A DNA stretch of 64,000 nucleotides from Mycobacteriales bacterium (GTDB taxonomy: Bacteria > Actinomycetota > Actinomycetes > Mycobacteriales > SCTD01): positions 1 to 64,000 of the forward strand of contig JAUYQP010000055.1 in NCBI GenBank assembly GCA_030697205.1, in the 5' to 3' direction. Below, piece by piece: positions 8,822-17,646 of this stretch (within the stretch, counting starts at the first letter, position 1; every line of letters begins with the position of its first letter). The notes beneath the pieces are model-generated. The model saw nothing but the letters and a program-made list of their open reading frames with translations, had not been told where the DNA came from and searched no databases. The translations under genes were made by a program, and so were the position numbers.

Positions 8822-9575
8822 TCTCGGCCCAGCTGCCGATGCGGTTGGTGAGGGTGTTGAGGGCCGGCGCGAAGGGGTTGCCCTCGGCGTAGCTGTTCCA
8901 CTGGGCCGGTGTGCTGCCCAGGCCGTCACCGTGCGGCCGGACCAGGAAGCGGCCGACCTCGTCGAGCATCGCCTCGCGGGTCCAGGCACGGGGCAGGTCG
9001 CTGCGGACGAGGTCGGGCAGCGGCTGACCTGCCACCTCGAGGAAGAGCAGCCAGCCGCCGAAGCGGTAGCCCAGCGACGCTGCCGACGGAACCTCGTCTC
9101 GGTCGCGCTCGCGGTCCCAGCGCCCAGCCGTGACGGTGCCCGTGGCGGCCAGCGCCGAGGCGATCGCGAACAGCTCCTCGTCGGTGATGCCCTGCAGGCG
9201 ACGGCGCTTCTCACCGGGCTCGTGCTTGTGCATGCGCTTCTTCTGGGCCGCGGTCAGCAGCGGCCGCACCTCGGCCTCGCTCACTCCGGCGTGGGCCGCG
9301 AGGTCGCGCATGAGGACGGTGCCCTTGGTCTTCGCGAGGTACTCGCGCACGGCCTTCTTGACGCGCATCTGCTCGAACAGGCTGCGGCTGCGGTTGCGCT
9401 CGATGAGCCGGTCCTGCAGCGTCGGCGCGTCCTTCACCCCGCGCAGGTAGGTGCTGACGGTCTGCGTCGTGATCCCCATCTCCTGGGCCACCTGCTCCAT
9501 CGTCAGCCCCTGCAGGCGCAGCTCGAGGATGCGGGCCTCGCGGGCGACAGCGGTGGCGTGCGTGACTCGGGGCAC
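8772..9575 (-). CDS. Helix-turn-helix domain protein, unknown function
   Basis: The protein of about 267 residues has an N-terminal sigma-70 region 4/LuxR-like helix-turn-helix (LTMEQVAQEMGITTQTVSTY) at about residues 19-38. A second helical DNA-binding-like segment (LMRDLAAHAGVSEAEVRPLL) lies near residue 95. The C-terminal half is unassigned and contains an RFGGWLLFLEVAGQPLPD stretch. I placed the start at GTG 9575 because AGGA lies seven bases upstream; the ATG at 9602 has no such site. It overlaps the convergent TrmH gene by 50 bp. A transcription factor or phage-type DNA-binding protein is likely, but no target is evident. Confidence 0.65.
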   Translation of the reverse strand: MPRVTHATAVAREARILELRLQGLTMEQVAQEMGITTQTVSTYLRGVKDAPTLQDRLIERNRSRSLFEQMRVKKAVREYLAKTKGTVLMRDLAAHAGVSEAEVRPLLTAAQKKRMHKHEPGEKRRRLQGITDEELFAIASALAATGTVTAGRWDRERDRDEVPSAASLGYRFGGWLLFLEVAGQPLPDLVRSDLPRAWTREAMLDEVGRFLVRPHGDGLGSTPAQWNSYAEGNPFAPALNTLTNRIGSWAEIKAQAAARRREQPRPR

Positions 9576-9582
9576 GGCGACA

Positions 9583-9593
9583 TCCTGCCAGGA
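9583..9593. promoter_or_regulatory. Palindrome serving as two opposing ribosome sites
   Basis: TCCTGCCAGGA is a perfect inverted repeat around a central C. Its AGGA half lies just upstream of ATG 9601 on the plus strand. Its complement supplies AGGA upstream of GTG 9575 on the minus strand. The two starts are 25 bp apart, so both promoters must lie inside the opposing coding regions. Confidence 0.55.
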
Positions 9594-9600
9594 TGGGCGC

Positions 9601-10056
9601 ATGACCTCCGACCCTCGTGTGGACAGGATCCAGGCCCTGGTGGGCACCCGGCTCGGCCCGAGCGACTGGCTGCTCGTCGACCAGGAGCGGGTCGACCGCT
9701 TCGCCGACGCCACCGACGACCACCAGTGGATCCACGTCGACGTCGAGCGCGCCGCGACGGGCCCCTTCGGGGGCACCGTCGCGCACGGCTACCTCACGGT
9801 GTCGCTGCTGCCCGCGCTCGCGTCACCGCTGATGCCGACAGAGGGCTTCGCCTCGCGCCTGAACTACGGCAGCGACAAGGTGCGCTTCCCCGCGCCGCTG
9901 CGGGTCGGCACCCGGGTGCGCGCCTGGTCGACGCCGGTGTCGGTCGACGTCACCGACCGTGGCGTGCTCGTGAAGCAGCGCGTCGAGATCGAGGCGGAGG
10001 GCTCCGAGCGCCCCATCTGCGTCGCCGAGGCCCTCGCCCTGCTCATCCCCGGCTGA
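9601..10056 (+). CDS. MaoC family dehydratase
   Basis: This 151-residue single hot-dog protein belongs to the MaoC/(R)-specific enoyl-CoA hydratase family. The hydratase signature is visible as DATDDHQWIHVD, followed by GPFGGTVAHGYLT, with the catalytic Asp and His in the first segment. Length is typical of the single-domain form. It probably hydrates a 2-enoyl-CoA, although no fatty-acid genes lie beside it. ATG 9601 has AGGATGG upstream. It overlaps the end of the convergent ltrA gene by 14 bp. Confidence 0.88.
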   Translation: MTSDPRVDRIQALVGTRLGPSDWLLVDQERVDRFADATDDHQWIHVDVERAATGPFGGTVAHGYLTVSLLPALASPLMPTEGFASRLNYGSDKVRFPAPLRVGTRVRAWSTPVSVDVTDRGVLVKQRVEIEAEGSERPICVAEALALLIPG

Positions 10057-11299
10057 CCTCGTGCTCGGCGTGGCGGATGCGGTCGCGCGCCTCCGAGAAG
10101 CGCAGCGACTCGAAGGCCACGAGCCCGAGCAGCACGACGGCGAGCAGGCCGAGCGAGGCCAGCGCGGGCAGCCTCGTCGCCAGCAATGACAGCGACACCA
10201 GGCCGACCGCGACGACCAGCCGCGCCTTGTTGAGGGTGCGCACGTTGCGCAGCCGGAAGGCGATGTGGGCGAGCAGGTAGACCGAGGCGCCGCCGTAGAG
10301 CAGCCCGAGCGGGATGCCGGTGAGCGGGTCGGACAGGTCGTGGCCCTCGGTGTCGGCGACGTAGGACACGACCTTCTTCATGCCGACCGCCATGAAGATG
10401 ATGGCCGCGACCATCGGCAGGTGGAGGTAGCTGTAGGAGTCGCGCGCGAGGCTGTTGCGCTCTTGGCCCTCCTTGCTCGTGAGCACCCGCTCGGCGACCA
10501 GCGCGACGACGTCGAAGTAGGTCCACCACAGGGCGACGCTCACGGCCAGCCCGAGGACGGCGGCGAGCACGACCGCTCCGGTCAGGGGCAGACCGCCCAC
10601 GCCGACACCGATCGCGACGATCGACTCGCCGATCGCGATGATGACGATGAGACCGTGCCGCTCGGCGAAGTGGGCGGGAGCCGAGAGCCGCCAGTCCGCG
10701 GCGTCACCGATGCGGTAGGCGGCCATGTCGACGGCAGCGGCCGCGAACCACAGGAGCACCTGACCGCCACCACCGACCAGCGCGCCCGCGACCAGCAGCG
10801 AGCAGGCCAGGGCGACCGGCACCGCGGTGACCCCGAGCTGGCGCAGCAGGGCCCGGTCACCGTCCGCGGCCACGGCGTAGACAACGAGGTGCGACAGCCG
10901 CACGAAGGTCAACGCGAGCGCCAGCAGCAGCGGCGCGCTGACGCCCTCGCCGGCGTCGCCGTAGGACTCGGGGATGGCCAGCGCCACGACGAACAGCCCG
11001 GCCATCGCCGCGACCAGGCCCAACCGCAGCACGCCCTCGTCGGCCTTGGCCTGGTTGCCGAGCCAGGAGAAGCTCGCCCACGCGAACCACAGCAGCACGA
11101 GGAGCAGCGAGCCCTTGACCACGCCGTCGGCGGTGAGGTCGGCCGCGACGAACGCCGTGACCTGCGTGATGGCGAAGACGAAGACGAGGTCGAAGAACAG
11201 CTCGAGCGTCGTGACGCGGTGGGCCTCGTCGGTGGGCCGCGACAGCAGCGCGGGGCGGATCCGGGCGAGGGGGCTCGACATGGGGTGATCGTCGGGCAC
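10043..11299 (-). CDS. ltrA: Low temperature requirement protein A (LtrA) family
   Basis: This integral membrane protein of about 418 residues has roughly ten to twelve hydrophobic helices. It opens with the LtrA signature TTLELFFDLVFVFAITQ and carries the conserved FAERHGLIVIIAIGES segment in the middle. LtrA was named from a Listeria mutant with poor growth in the cold; its molecular role is unknown. I chose GTG 11299, which has GAGG six bases upstream; ATG 11281 is an alternative six codons later. It is divergent from the MDMPI gene. Confidence 0.88.
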   Translation of the reverse strand: MPDDHPMSSPLARIRPALLSRPTDEAHRVTTLELFFDLVFVFAITQVTAFVAADLTADGVVKGSLLLVLLWFAWASFSWLGNQAKADEGVLRLGLVAAMAGLFVVALAIPESYGDAGEGVSAPLLLALALTFVRLSHLVVYAVAADGDRALLRQLGVTAVPVALACSLLVAGALVGGGGQVLLWFAAAAVDMAAYRIGDAADWRLSAPAHFAERHGLIVIIAIGESIVAIGVGVGGLPLTGAVVLAAVLGLAVSVALWWTYFDVVALVAERVLTSKEGQERNSLARDSYSYLHLPMVAAIIFMAVGMKKVVSYVADTEGHDLSDPLTGIPLGLLYGGASVYLLAHIAFRLRNVRTLNKARLVVAVGLVSLSLLATRLPALASLGLLAVVLLGLVAFESLRFSEARDRIRHAEHEVSRG

Positions 11300-11333
11300 G
11301 GTGGGCCTCGACGCCAGCACTAGCCTCGACCGC

Positions 11334-12014
11334 GTGTCCCTCTCATTGCTCGCCTCCCTCGAGGCGTCGACCGCTGCCTTCGGGCAGCTGCTCGGCTGCA
11401 GCGACCTCAACCGCAGGGTGACGACCTGCCCCGACTGGCGGGTGCTCGACCTCGCGCACCACCTCGGCAACGTCCACCGCTGGGCCGTCGCCGCCACGCT
11501 CTCGGACTCCCCACCGGTTGTCCCCGAGGACGCACCCGGCCCGTCCGCCGTCCAGGACTGGTACGCCGGCTCCGCCGCCGCGCTGGTCGACCGGCTGACG
11601 TCGGCCGACCCGACCGACGCGTGCTGGCACTTCGGCGCACCTCCCCGCCAGGTCGGCTGGTGGGTCCGGCGCCAGGCCCATGAGGCGGCGGTGCACCTGT
11701 GGGACGCGCAGGCCGCGCTCGGCACCGGGGTCCCGCTCGACCCCGCGCTGGCCGCGGACGGCGTCGACGAGGTGCTCGACGTCTTCGTGCCACGCCAGGT
11801 GCGGATGCAGCGGATCCCCCCGCTGACCGCGGCCGTGCGGCTGGTCGCGACCGACGCGCCGCTCGACCGGGTGCTCGGCGACGGCGGCGTCGCCGCGACG
11901 GTCAGCGGCACCGCGTCCGACCTCGTGCTGCTGCTGTGGAAGCGGGTCCCGCTCGAGCGGGTGACCGTCGACGGCGACCCCACCACGGTCCTGTCCGCGA
12001 GGCTCGTCCCCTGA
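11334..12014 (+). CDS. Maleylpyruvate isomerase family mycothiol-dependent protein
   Basis: This 226-residue protein has the DinB/MDMPI four-helix N-terminal domain with the metal-site histidines in LAHHLGNVHRW and QAHEAAVHLWDA. A C-terminal MDMPI domain follows. The family includes mycothiol-dependent maleylpyruvate isomerase; most actinobacterial paralogues have no known substrate. The conserved CPDWRVLDL segment at the start of the fold supports the call. A GTG start is used. It lies directly upstream of the helicase gene, with six bases between its stop and the helicase start. Confidence 0.8.
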   Translation: MSLSLLASLEASTAAFGQLLGCSDLNRRVTTCPDWRVLDLAHHLGNVHRWAVAATLSDSPPVVPEDAPGPSAVQDWYAGSAAALVDRLTSADPTDACWHFGAPPRQVGWWVRRQAHEAAVHLWDAQAALGTGVPLDPALAADGVDEVLDVFVPRQVRMQRIPPLTAAVRLVATDAPLDRVLGDGGVAATVSGTASDLVLLLWKRVPLERVTVDGDPTTVLSARLVP

Positions 12015-12019
12015 CCGCC

Positions 12020-14467
12020 GTGCTGACGCTGCCCGACGACCGATCGCCCGACGCGGTCGTCGACGCCTTCGTCGCCTGGGCGACCTCCCAGGGGCTGTCG
12101 CTCTACCCCGCGCAGGAGGACGCGCTGCTCGCGCTGGTGTCGGGCGAGCACGTCGTGCTGGCGACACCGACCGGCAGCGGCAAGTCGCTGGTGGCGACGG
12201 CGGCGCACTTCGCCGCGCTCGCCGACGGGCGCCGGTCGTTCTACACCGCGCCGCTGAAGGCGCTGGTGAGCGAGAAGTTCTTCGCGCTCTGCGACGTCTT
12301 CGGCGCCGAGCTCGTCGGGATGGCCACCGGTGACGCCTCGGTCAACCCGGGCGCCCCGATCATCTGCGCGACCGCAGAGGTCCTCGCCAACCAGGCCCTG
12401 CGCGAGGGCGCGGCGGCCGACGTCGGACTGCTCGTCATGGACGAGTTCCACTACTACGCCGACCCCGACCGCGGGTGGGCCTGGCAGGTGCCGCTGCTCG
12501 AGCTGACGTCGACCCAGATGCTGCTCATGTCGGGCACCCTCGGCGACACCACCGAGCTGCGCGCCTCGATGGAGCACCGGAGCGGTCGGCCCGTCACCGA
12601 GGTCGCGTCGGTCGAGCGGCCCGTGCCGCTGTCGTTCACCTTCTCGCTGCAGCCGGTCCACGACGCGCTGACCGAGCTGCTCGACACCCGCCAGGCACCG
12701 GTCTACGTCGTGCACCCCACCCAGGCCGGAGCGGTCGAGCAGGCCCAGGCGCTGATGTCGCTCAACGTCTGCACCCGCGAGGAGAAGGACGCGATCGCCG
12801 CCGAGCTCGGGGCCTTCCGCTTCGCCAAGGGCTTCGGGCCGGTGCTGTCACGGCTGCTGCGCCACGGCATCGGCGTGCACCACGCCGGGATGCTCCCGAA
12901 GTACCGCCGCGTCGTCGAGCGGCTCACCCAGGCCGGGCTGCTCAAGGTCGTCTGCGGCACCGACACCCTCGGCGTCGGCATCAACGTGCCGATCCGCACG
13001 GTGCTGATGACGTCGCTGTCGAAGTACGACGGGACGCGCGTGCGGCTGCTCACGGCCCGCGAGTTCCACCAGGTCGCCGGGCGGGCAGGGCGGGCCGGCT
13101 TCGACACCGCGGGCTACGTCGTCGTCCAGGCCCCGCAGCACGTCATCGACAACGAGCGCTCGATCGCCAAGGCCGCCGGCGACCCGAAGAAGCTCAAGAG
13201 CATCAAGAAGAAGACGCCCCCGCAGGGGATGGTGTCGTGGGGCCAGCCGACCTTCGAGCGGCTGGTCGCCGCCGACCCTGAGCCGCTGCGGTCGCAGATG
13301 CGGGTGTCGCACTCGATGCTGCTGCAGCTCGCCTCCCGCGGACCCGGTGCGGTCACGGCCGCGAAGCGGCTGCTGCTCGACAACGACGAGTCGCGCCAGC
13401 GCCAGCGGGTCCTCGTGCGACAGGCCGTTGCGGCGTACCGCTCCCTGCTCGCGGCCGGGGTCGTCGAGCGGCTCGGACCCGACGACGTGCAAGTGACCGT
13501 CGACCTGCAGCGCGAGTTCGCCCTCAACCAGCCGCTGTCGCCCTTCGCCCTCGCCGCGCTCGAGCTGCTCGACGCGGAGTCCGACACCTTCGCGCTCGAC
13601 GTCGTGTCGGTCGTCGAGTCGGTGCTCGACGACCCGCGGCAGGTCCTGTCGGCGCAGCGCCACAAGGCCCGCGGCGAGGCGGTCGCGGAGCTCAAGGCGC
13701 AGGGCATGGAGTACGAGGAGCGGATGGAGCGGCTCGAGGAGATCTCGCACCCGATGCCGCTCGCCGACCTGCTGCTGCCCGCCTACGAGCTCTACGCCGG
13801 AGGGCACCCGTGGGTGCGCGACCACGAGCTGCGGCCGAAGGCGGTGGTGCGCGACCTGTGGGAGCGGGCCATGACCTTCACCGAGTACGTCGGGTTCTAC
13901 GGGCTGGCGCGCTCGGAGGGGCTGGTGCTGCGCTACCTCGCCGACTGCTACCGCGCGCTGCGCCAGACCGTGCCCGCCCCGATGCGGACCCCCGAGCTCG
14001 ACGACCTGATCGAGTGGCTCGGCGAGCTGGTGCGCCAGGTGGACTCGTCGCTGCTCGACGAGTGGTCCGACCTCGTCGCCGGCGTCCTGCCGGAGCAGTC
14101 GGTCGCGGCCACTCCCCCACCGGTCACCCGCAACGAGCGGGCCTTCCGGGTCCTGGTGCGCAACGCGCTGTTCCGCCGGGTGGAGCTGTTCTCGCTGCGC
14201 CGCCCCGACCTGCTCGACGAGCTCGGTGACGACGTCGACTGGGTGGCCGCGATGGAGGGCTACTTCGAGGAGTACGCCGTCGTCGGCACCGGACCGGACG
14301 CGCGCGGGCCGGCCTTCTTCAGCTTCGACGGCACGACGGCCGTGCAGCTGCTCGACGACCCGGCCGGCGACCGCGACTGGCGGATCGTCGCGGTCGTCGA
14401 CCCGGTGGCGTCCGACGAGGCCGGCGAGCCGGTCCTGGTGTCGCTGTCGGTGGGCCCCGTCAGCTGA
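12020..14467 (+). CDS. DEAD/DEAH-box helicase with DUF3516 domain
   Basis: This is a Ski2-like superfamily 2 helicase of about 815 residues. Walker A (ATPTGSGKS) lies near residues 49-57 and a DEFH box (MDEFHYY) near residue 140. Motif III is SGTLGD. The motif V-VI region includes CGTDTLGVGIN and HQVAGRAGRAG. The long C-terminal part corresponds to the DUF3516 domain found only behind such helicases in actinobacteria. An RNA substrate is likely by analogy with Ski2/Mtr4 proteins but unproven. The GTG start lies six bases after the upstream stop, indicating one transcript with the MDMPI gene. Confidence 0.88.
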   Translation: MLTLPDDRSPDAVVDAFVAWATSQGLSLYPAQEDALLALVSGEHVVLATPTGSGKSLVATAAHFAALADGRRSFYTAPLKALVSEKFFALCDVFGAELVGMATGDASVNPGAPIICATAEVLANQALREGAAADVGLLVMDEFHYYADPDRGWAWQVPLLELTSTQMLLMSGTLGDTTELRASMEHRSGRPVTEVASVERPVPLSFTFSLQPVHDALTELLDTRQAPVYVVHPTQAGAVEQAQALMSLNVCTREEKDAIAAELGAFRFAKGFGPVLSRLLRHGIGVHHAGMLPKYRRVVERLTQAGLLKVVCGTDTLGVGINVPIRTVLMTSLSKYDGTRVRLLTAREFHQVAGRAGRAGFDTAGYVVVQAPQHVIDNERSIAKAAGDPKKLKSIKKKTPPQGMVSWGQPTFERLVAADPEPLRSQMRVSHSMLLQLASRGPGAVTAAKRLLLDNDESRQRQRVLVRQAVAAYRSLLAAGVVERLGPDDVQVTVDLQREFALNQPLSPFALAALELLDAESDTFALDVVSVVESVLDDPRQVLSAQRHKARGEAVAELKAQGMEYEERMERLEEISHPMPLADLLLPAYELYAGGHPWVRDHELRPKAVVRDLWERAMTFTEYVGFYGLARSEGLVLRYLADCYRALRQTVPAPMRTPELDDLIEWLGELVRQVDSSLLDEWSDLVAGVLPEQSVAATPPPVTRNERAFRVLVRNALFRRVELFSLRRPDLLDELGDDVDWVAAMEGYFEEYAVVGTGPDARGPAFFSFDGTTAVQLLDDPAGDRDWRIVAVVDPVASDEAGEPVLVSLSVGPVS

Positions 14468-16055
14468 GCCGGCGGCGGACCAGCGCTGCGGCACCGAGCA
14501 CGACGAGGCCGGCCAGCGGCAGCAGCGGGGTGGCGCCGGTGGCCGGCAGAGGGCCCGCCGAAGGCTGCTTCACCGGTGCGGGCGGCGCGGCCGGCGGGAC
14601 CGGGGTCGTGGGCGGCACGACTGCGGCGGCGCGCAGGTTGTTGGCGCAGCGCAGCGCCTCGACGGTGTCTACCATGCCGAAGCCGGAGTGGATGTCGCGG
14701 CCGACGGCGAGCAGGTCGGCGGCGGTGGTGGTCAGGCAGCGCTCGGCCTGCGCGGGCAGCAGCTCGGGGTTGACCTGCTGCATCAGGGCGACGACACCGG
14801 CGACGTGCGGGGCGGCCATCGACGTACCGGAGATGCAGTAGTAGAGCGGCTCGGCCGGGTCCGCGCACTCGGTGAGCGGGGCGAGCACCGATGGCGAAAC
14901 TGGCGCGAGGATCTGGTCGCCGGGCGCGGACACGTCGACCTGCGGACCGGTGCCGTCCGCGGCCCCACGGCTCGAGAAGCCGGTGATCTGGCCGGCCGGG
15001 CACGACCCGCCCTGACCGGGGGCGTTGCCCTTGCAGGCCGCAGCGACGGTGATGGCCGACGGCGTACCTCCTGGGTCCTTGTTGATGGAGCCGGGCTCGG
15101 GTCCGTCGTTGCCGGCGGAGAAGACCATCGTGACGCCGGCCGCACTGGCCTTCTCGACCATCGCGTTGGCGGCGTCGAAGTCGGTCGGCATCCCGCCCGG
15201 GATCGTGCCGGGCTCGGCGTCGAGCAGGCCCCAGGAGTTGTTGGTGAGGCGAATGCCGAGGTCGGGGTGGCGGATGACGTAGTCGATGGCCGCGAGGGCG
15301 TTCTCCTCGAAGCCGATGTCCTCGACGACGCCGTTGACGGCGCTCGCGATCTTCAGCGAGACCAGCGAGACGTCCGGGGCGACACCGGACAGGTCGCGGT
15401 CGGTCTGCGTCCCGCCGCCGTCGCCGCCGACGGTGCCGGCGACGTGCGTGCCGTGGCCGACCTCGTCCTGCAGGGCGAGCTCGCCAGTCGACTCCGAGTA
15501 GGTGTCGAGCTGGGCGGTCGTCAGCAGGCCCGCGTCAGCGAGGCTCGACAGCTCGAAGTTGTAGCCGCCGACGACGCGGTCACCGAAGCCGGGGTGGGGC
15601 GCGAAGATGCCGGAGTCGATGATACCGACCGTCACGCCCTCACCGGTGACGCCGTCGCGCGTGCGCTGCGCGCCGCCGCTGGTGTAGGTGTCGGGCTCGG
15701 CGACGCCGTTGGCGCGGATCTGCTCCTTGGAGCGGTAGAGGTCGAGCGTGATCTTGCGCTGCGGGACGACAGCCGTGACGCCCGGGAGCGCACGCGCGGC
15801 CTGAAGGACAGCCATTGGCGCGGTGACGGCGACCGCGTCGATGCTGCGCAGCTGTACGCCGCTGACGACCCCGAGGCGCTCCAGCCCCAGCAGGTCCGCC
15901 CGATCCGTCGGGGCGTCGAACGCGACGATCGCCTTGACGAGCGGGCCTGCGACTGCGGGCGCCGCGGTCGCCCCTGCCTGCCCCGGGAGGGCGGCGGCGC
16001 CGGCGAGGCAGGCGGCGGTCAGCAGGAGGGCGGCGGGGGCGGTGCGGCGGGACAC
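14460..16055 (-). CDS. Secreted S8 subtilase with LPATG cell-wall anchor
   Basis: The 531-residue preproprotein has an N-terminal signal peptide (RRTAPAALLLTAACLAG) and an inhibitor-like propeptide. The subtilisin domain has Asp147 in GIIDSGI, His201 in GHGTHVAGT, the oxyanion Asn in NNSWG, and Ser412 in GTSMAAPH. A Pro-Ala-rich linker precedes a sorting signal: LPATG at residues 503-507, a hydrophobic helix and a RRRLS tail. The mature enzyme should therefore be cell-wall attached by a sortase. I used GTG 16055, which has GGAG eight bases upstream; GTG 16088 would lengthen the signal peptide oddly. It converges with the helicase gene, overlapping by 8 bp. Confidence 0.92.
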   Translation of the reverse strand: MSRRTAPAALLLTAACLAGAAALPGQAGATAAPAVAGPLVKAIVAFDAPTDRADLLGLERLGVVSGVQLRSIDAVAVTAPMAVLQAARALPGVTAVVPQRKITLDLYRSKEQIRANGVAEPDTYTSGGAQRTRDGVTGEGVTVGIIDSGIFAPHPGFGDRVVGGYNFELSSLADAGLLTTAQLDTYSESTGELALQDEVGHGTHVAGTVGGDGGGTQTDRDLSGVAPDVSLVSLKIASAVNGVVEDIGFEENALAAIDYVIRHPDLGIRLTNNSWGLLDAEPGTIPGGMPTDFDAANAMVEKASAAGVTMVFSAGNDGPEPGSINKDPGGTPSAITVAAACKGNAPGQGGSCPAGQITGFSSRGAADGTGPQVDVSAPGDQILAPVSPSVLAPLTECADPAEPLYYCISGTSMAAPHVAGVVALMQQVNPELLPAQAERCLTTTAADLLAVGRDIHSGFGMVDTVEALRCANNLRAAAVVPPTTPVPPAAPPAPVKQPSAGPLPATGATPLLPLAGLVVLGAAALVRRRLS

Positions 16056-16084
16056 GGAAGGGACTCCAGGCAGGTCGAGGGCTG

Positions 16085-16909
16085 TCACCCTCTCGTTTCG
16101 CCACCGGCACGCCGGTCCCTGCTCCGCAGGACCCGCTCCGTCTCGGCGTCGGCCGGGAAGAACGACTCGACGGTGAGCTCGGCAAGCGTGACGTCCGCGG
16201 CCGTCCCGAAGGTCGCCGCGGTCGTGAAGAAGCTCAGCACGCCGTCCGGCGTCTCCAGCTGCACCGGGAGGACCACGCCCGGGTGGTCGGTGAACGGCTC
16301 AACCTCACTCACCCCGGGCAGGGCGGCGAGCTCGTCGTAGAGCGCCTGCAGGACCGGGTCGCCGGTGAGGGCGAGCTGGCGGCGCAGTCGACCGAGGACG
16401 TGACCGCTGAAGGCGTCGAGGTCGCGGATGCGACTGCCGAGGCCGTCGGGGTGCAGGGCGGCCCGCAGCACGTTGACACCGGGCGCGAGCACTTCCGGGG
16501 CGACGCCCTCGAGCAGGACCGTCGCTCCCTGGTTGGCGAGCATGAGGTCCCAGCCGCGGTCGACGACGACCGCGGGGTAGGGCTCGTGGTGACCGAGCAC
16601 CAGCTCGAGGGCTTGGCGGACCGGCGCCATCTGCGGCGCGTCGAGATCGGTCTCGCCGTAGAGCGGGGCGAAGCCGGCCGCGACCAGCAGCTCGTTTCGG
16701 CCGCGCAACGGCACGTCGAGGTGCTCGGCGACGTGGAGCAGGAAGGACCGGCTGGGCCGGCTGCGGCCGGTCTCCACGCACGACAGGTGCCGGGTGCTCA
16801 CCTCGGCCAGGCACGCAAGGTCGAGCTGGGACATCCGGCGTCGGGTGCGCCAGGTCCGCAGCAGGTCACCGGGCCCGGTGCTCGTCGTCGTGCGGGCCCG
16901 GTTCGTCAT
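16085..16909 (-). CDS. XRE family regulator with MmyB-like ligand domain
   Basis: The 274-residue protein has an N-terminal XRE helix-turn-helix (MSQLDLACLAEVSTRHLSCV) at roughly residues 26-45. The C-terminal domain is MmyB-like and PAS-related, with AVVVDRGWDLMLANQG and the following VNVLRAALHPDGL typical of that family. Such regulators usually repress a divergent gene and respond to a small ligand. Here the divergent gene encodes a small membrane protein, and the gap between them holds a perfect palindrome. Confidence 0.88.
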   Translation of the reverse strand: MTNRARTTTSTGPGDLLRTWRTRRRMSQLDLACLAEVSTRHLSCVETGRSRPSRSFLLHVAEHLDVPLRGRNELLVAAGFAPLYGETDLDAPQMAPVRQALELVLGHHEPYPAVVVDRGWDLMLANQGATVLLEGVAPEVLAPGVNVLRAALHPDGLGSRIRDLDAFSGHVLGRLRRQLALTGDPVLQALYDELAALPGVSEVEPFTDHPGVVLPVQLETPDGVLSFFTTAATFGTAADVTLAELTVESFFPADAETERVLRSRDRRAGGETRG

Positions 16910-16943
16910 GTGGGCACGGTGCCACGACGAGGTCACTGCGGCC

Positions 16944-16960
16944 ATGACCTCGGAGGTCAT
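16944..16960. promoter_or_regulatory. Perfect palindrome, probable XRE operator
   Basis: ATGACCTCGGAGGTCAT is an 8-1-8 inverted repeat in the gap between the XRE gene and the divergent membrane-protein gene. The half site GAGGTCA recurs at 16929-16935 and at 17016-17022. The last copy overlaps the ribosome site of the membrane-protein gene. The clustering favours an operator bound by the adjacent regulator; this is inference. Confidence 0.5.
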
Positions 16961-17024
16961 CGACACCGTGCGATCGGGAGCCGACCCTGCTGTCGTCCGA
17001 TCCACCCACGACCTGGAGGTCACC

Positions 17025-17447
17025 ATGACCGCTACCACCGCCCACGCCCCTTCCGTCACCTCAACCAGTGCGAGCGCCTCGATGCGCCGCGTGCTGCTCG
17101 CCGACGCCGTCGTCACTGCTGGCTTCGGAGCGCTCGCCCTGCTCGCCCCGACCTCGTGGTTCGACGCGGGCTGGCTGCCCCGAGCCGTCGGAGCCGTCCT
17201 GCTCCTCGTGGCCGTTGAGGTCGGGCTCGCGTCGCGGTGGAGCGGCCGCCGACTTCGGCTCGCCGGCACCGTCACGGGCGAGCTCGCCGTCGCCTGGGTC
17301 ATCGGCGCGCTCGCCGTCGCCGTCCTGGTGGACCTCCCCACCACAGGCGCTGTGGTGCTCGAGGTCTCGGCAGCGGTGACCGTCGTCTTCGCGGTCCTCG
17401 AGCTCCGCCTCGCGCGCCTTATGCGCGCGGATGACGGCCAGAGCTGA
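17025..17447 (+). CDS. Small four-helix membrane protein, unknown function
   Basis: The 140-residue protein has a Thr/Ser-rich N-terminus and four hydrophobic segments, including LLADAVVTAGFGALALLAPT and VGAVLLLVAVEVGLA, which predict four transmembrane helices. No catalytic motif is visible. ATG 17025 is supported by TGGAGG eight bases upstream; longer in-frame extensions run into the XRE gene. As the divergent partner of an XRE/MmyB regulator it is probably that regulator's target. I cannot name a function. Confidence 0.75.
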   Translation: MTATTAHAPSVTSTSASASMRRVLLADAVVTAGFGALALLAPTSWFDAGWLPRAVGAVLLLVAVEVGLASRWSGRRLRLAGTVTGELAVAWVIGALAVAVLVDLPTTGAVVLEVSAAVTVVFAVLELRLARLMRADDGQS

Positions 17448-17575
17448 AGGCACGCTCGCTGCTCGCGAAATGTCCACGGCTGCATGCAGCTACGGGTGCA
17501 GGGATTCCTCCGTTGGGCGCTGCAGATACTGGCTCGCTACGTACCGAAACCGGTCTGGTCGCGGACACCAAATAG

Positions 17576-17616
17576 TTGTCCACACCCCTTGCGATCCCGC
17601 AGATCCGGGTTACTAT
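17576..17616 (+). promoter_or_regulatory. Promoter for DUF222 gene, with a DnaA-box-like site
   Basis: TTGCGA (17589-17594) and TACTAT (17611-17616) are separated by 16 bp and lie about 30 bp before the DUF222/HNH start. This is a reasonable sigma-70-type promoter in an unusually AT-containing gap. TTGTCCACA at 17576-17584 matches the actinobacterial DnaA-box form but stands alone, so it does not indicate an origin. Confidence 0.5.
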
Positions 17617-17646
17617 TAGCACAAGCGTTCGGGTGCCGGTACGGGG

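Noticed and set aside
10043-12715. A single 890-codon minus-strand protein including LtrA
   Set aside because: Everything upstream of 11299 is antisense to the MDMPI and helicase genes and shows no membrane or domain pattern.
17576-17584. DnaA-box-like TTGTCCACA as an origin of replication
   Set aside because: Only one copy is present and no dnaA, dnaN or AT-rich unwinding region is nearby.
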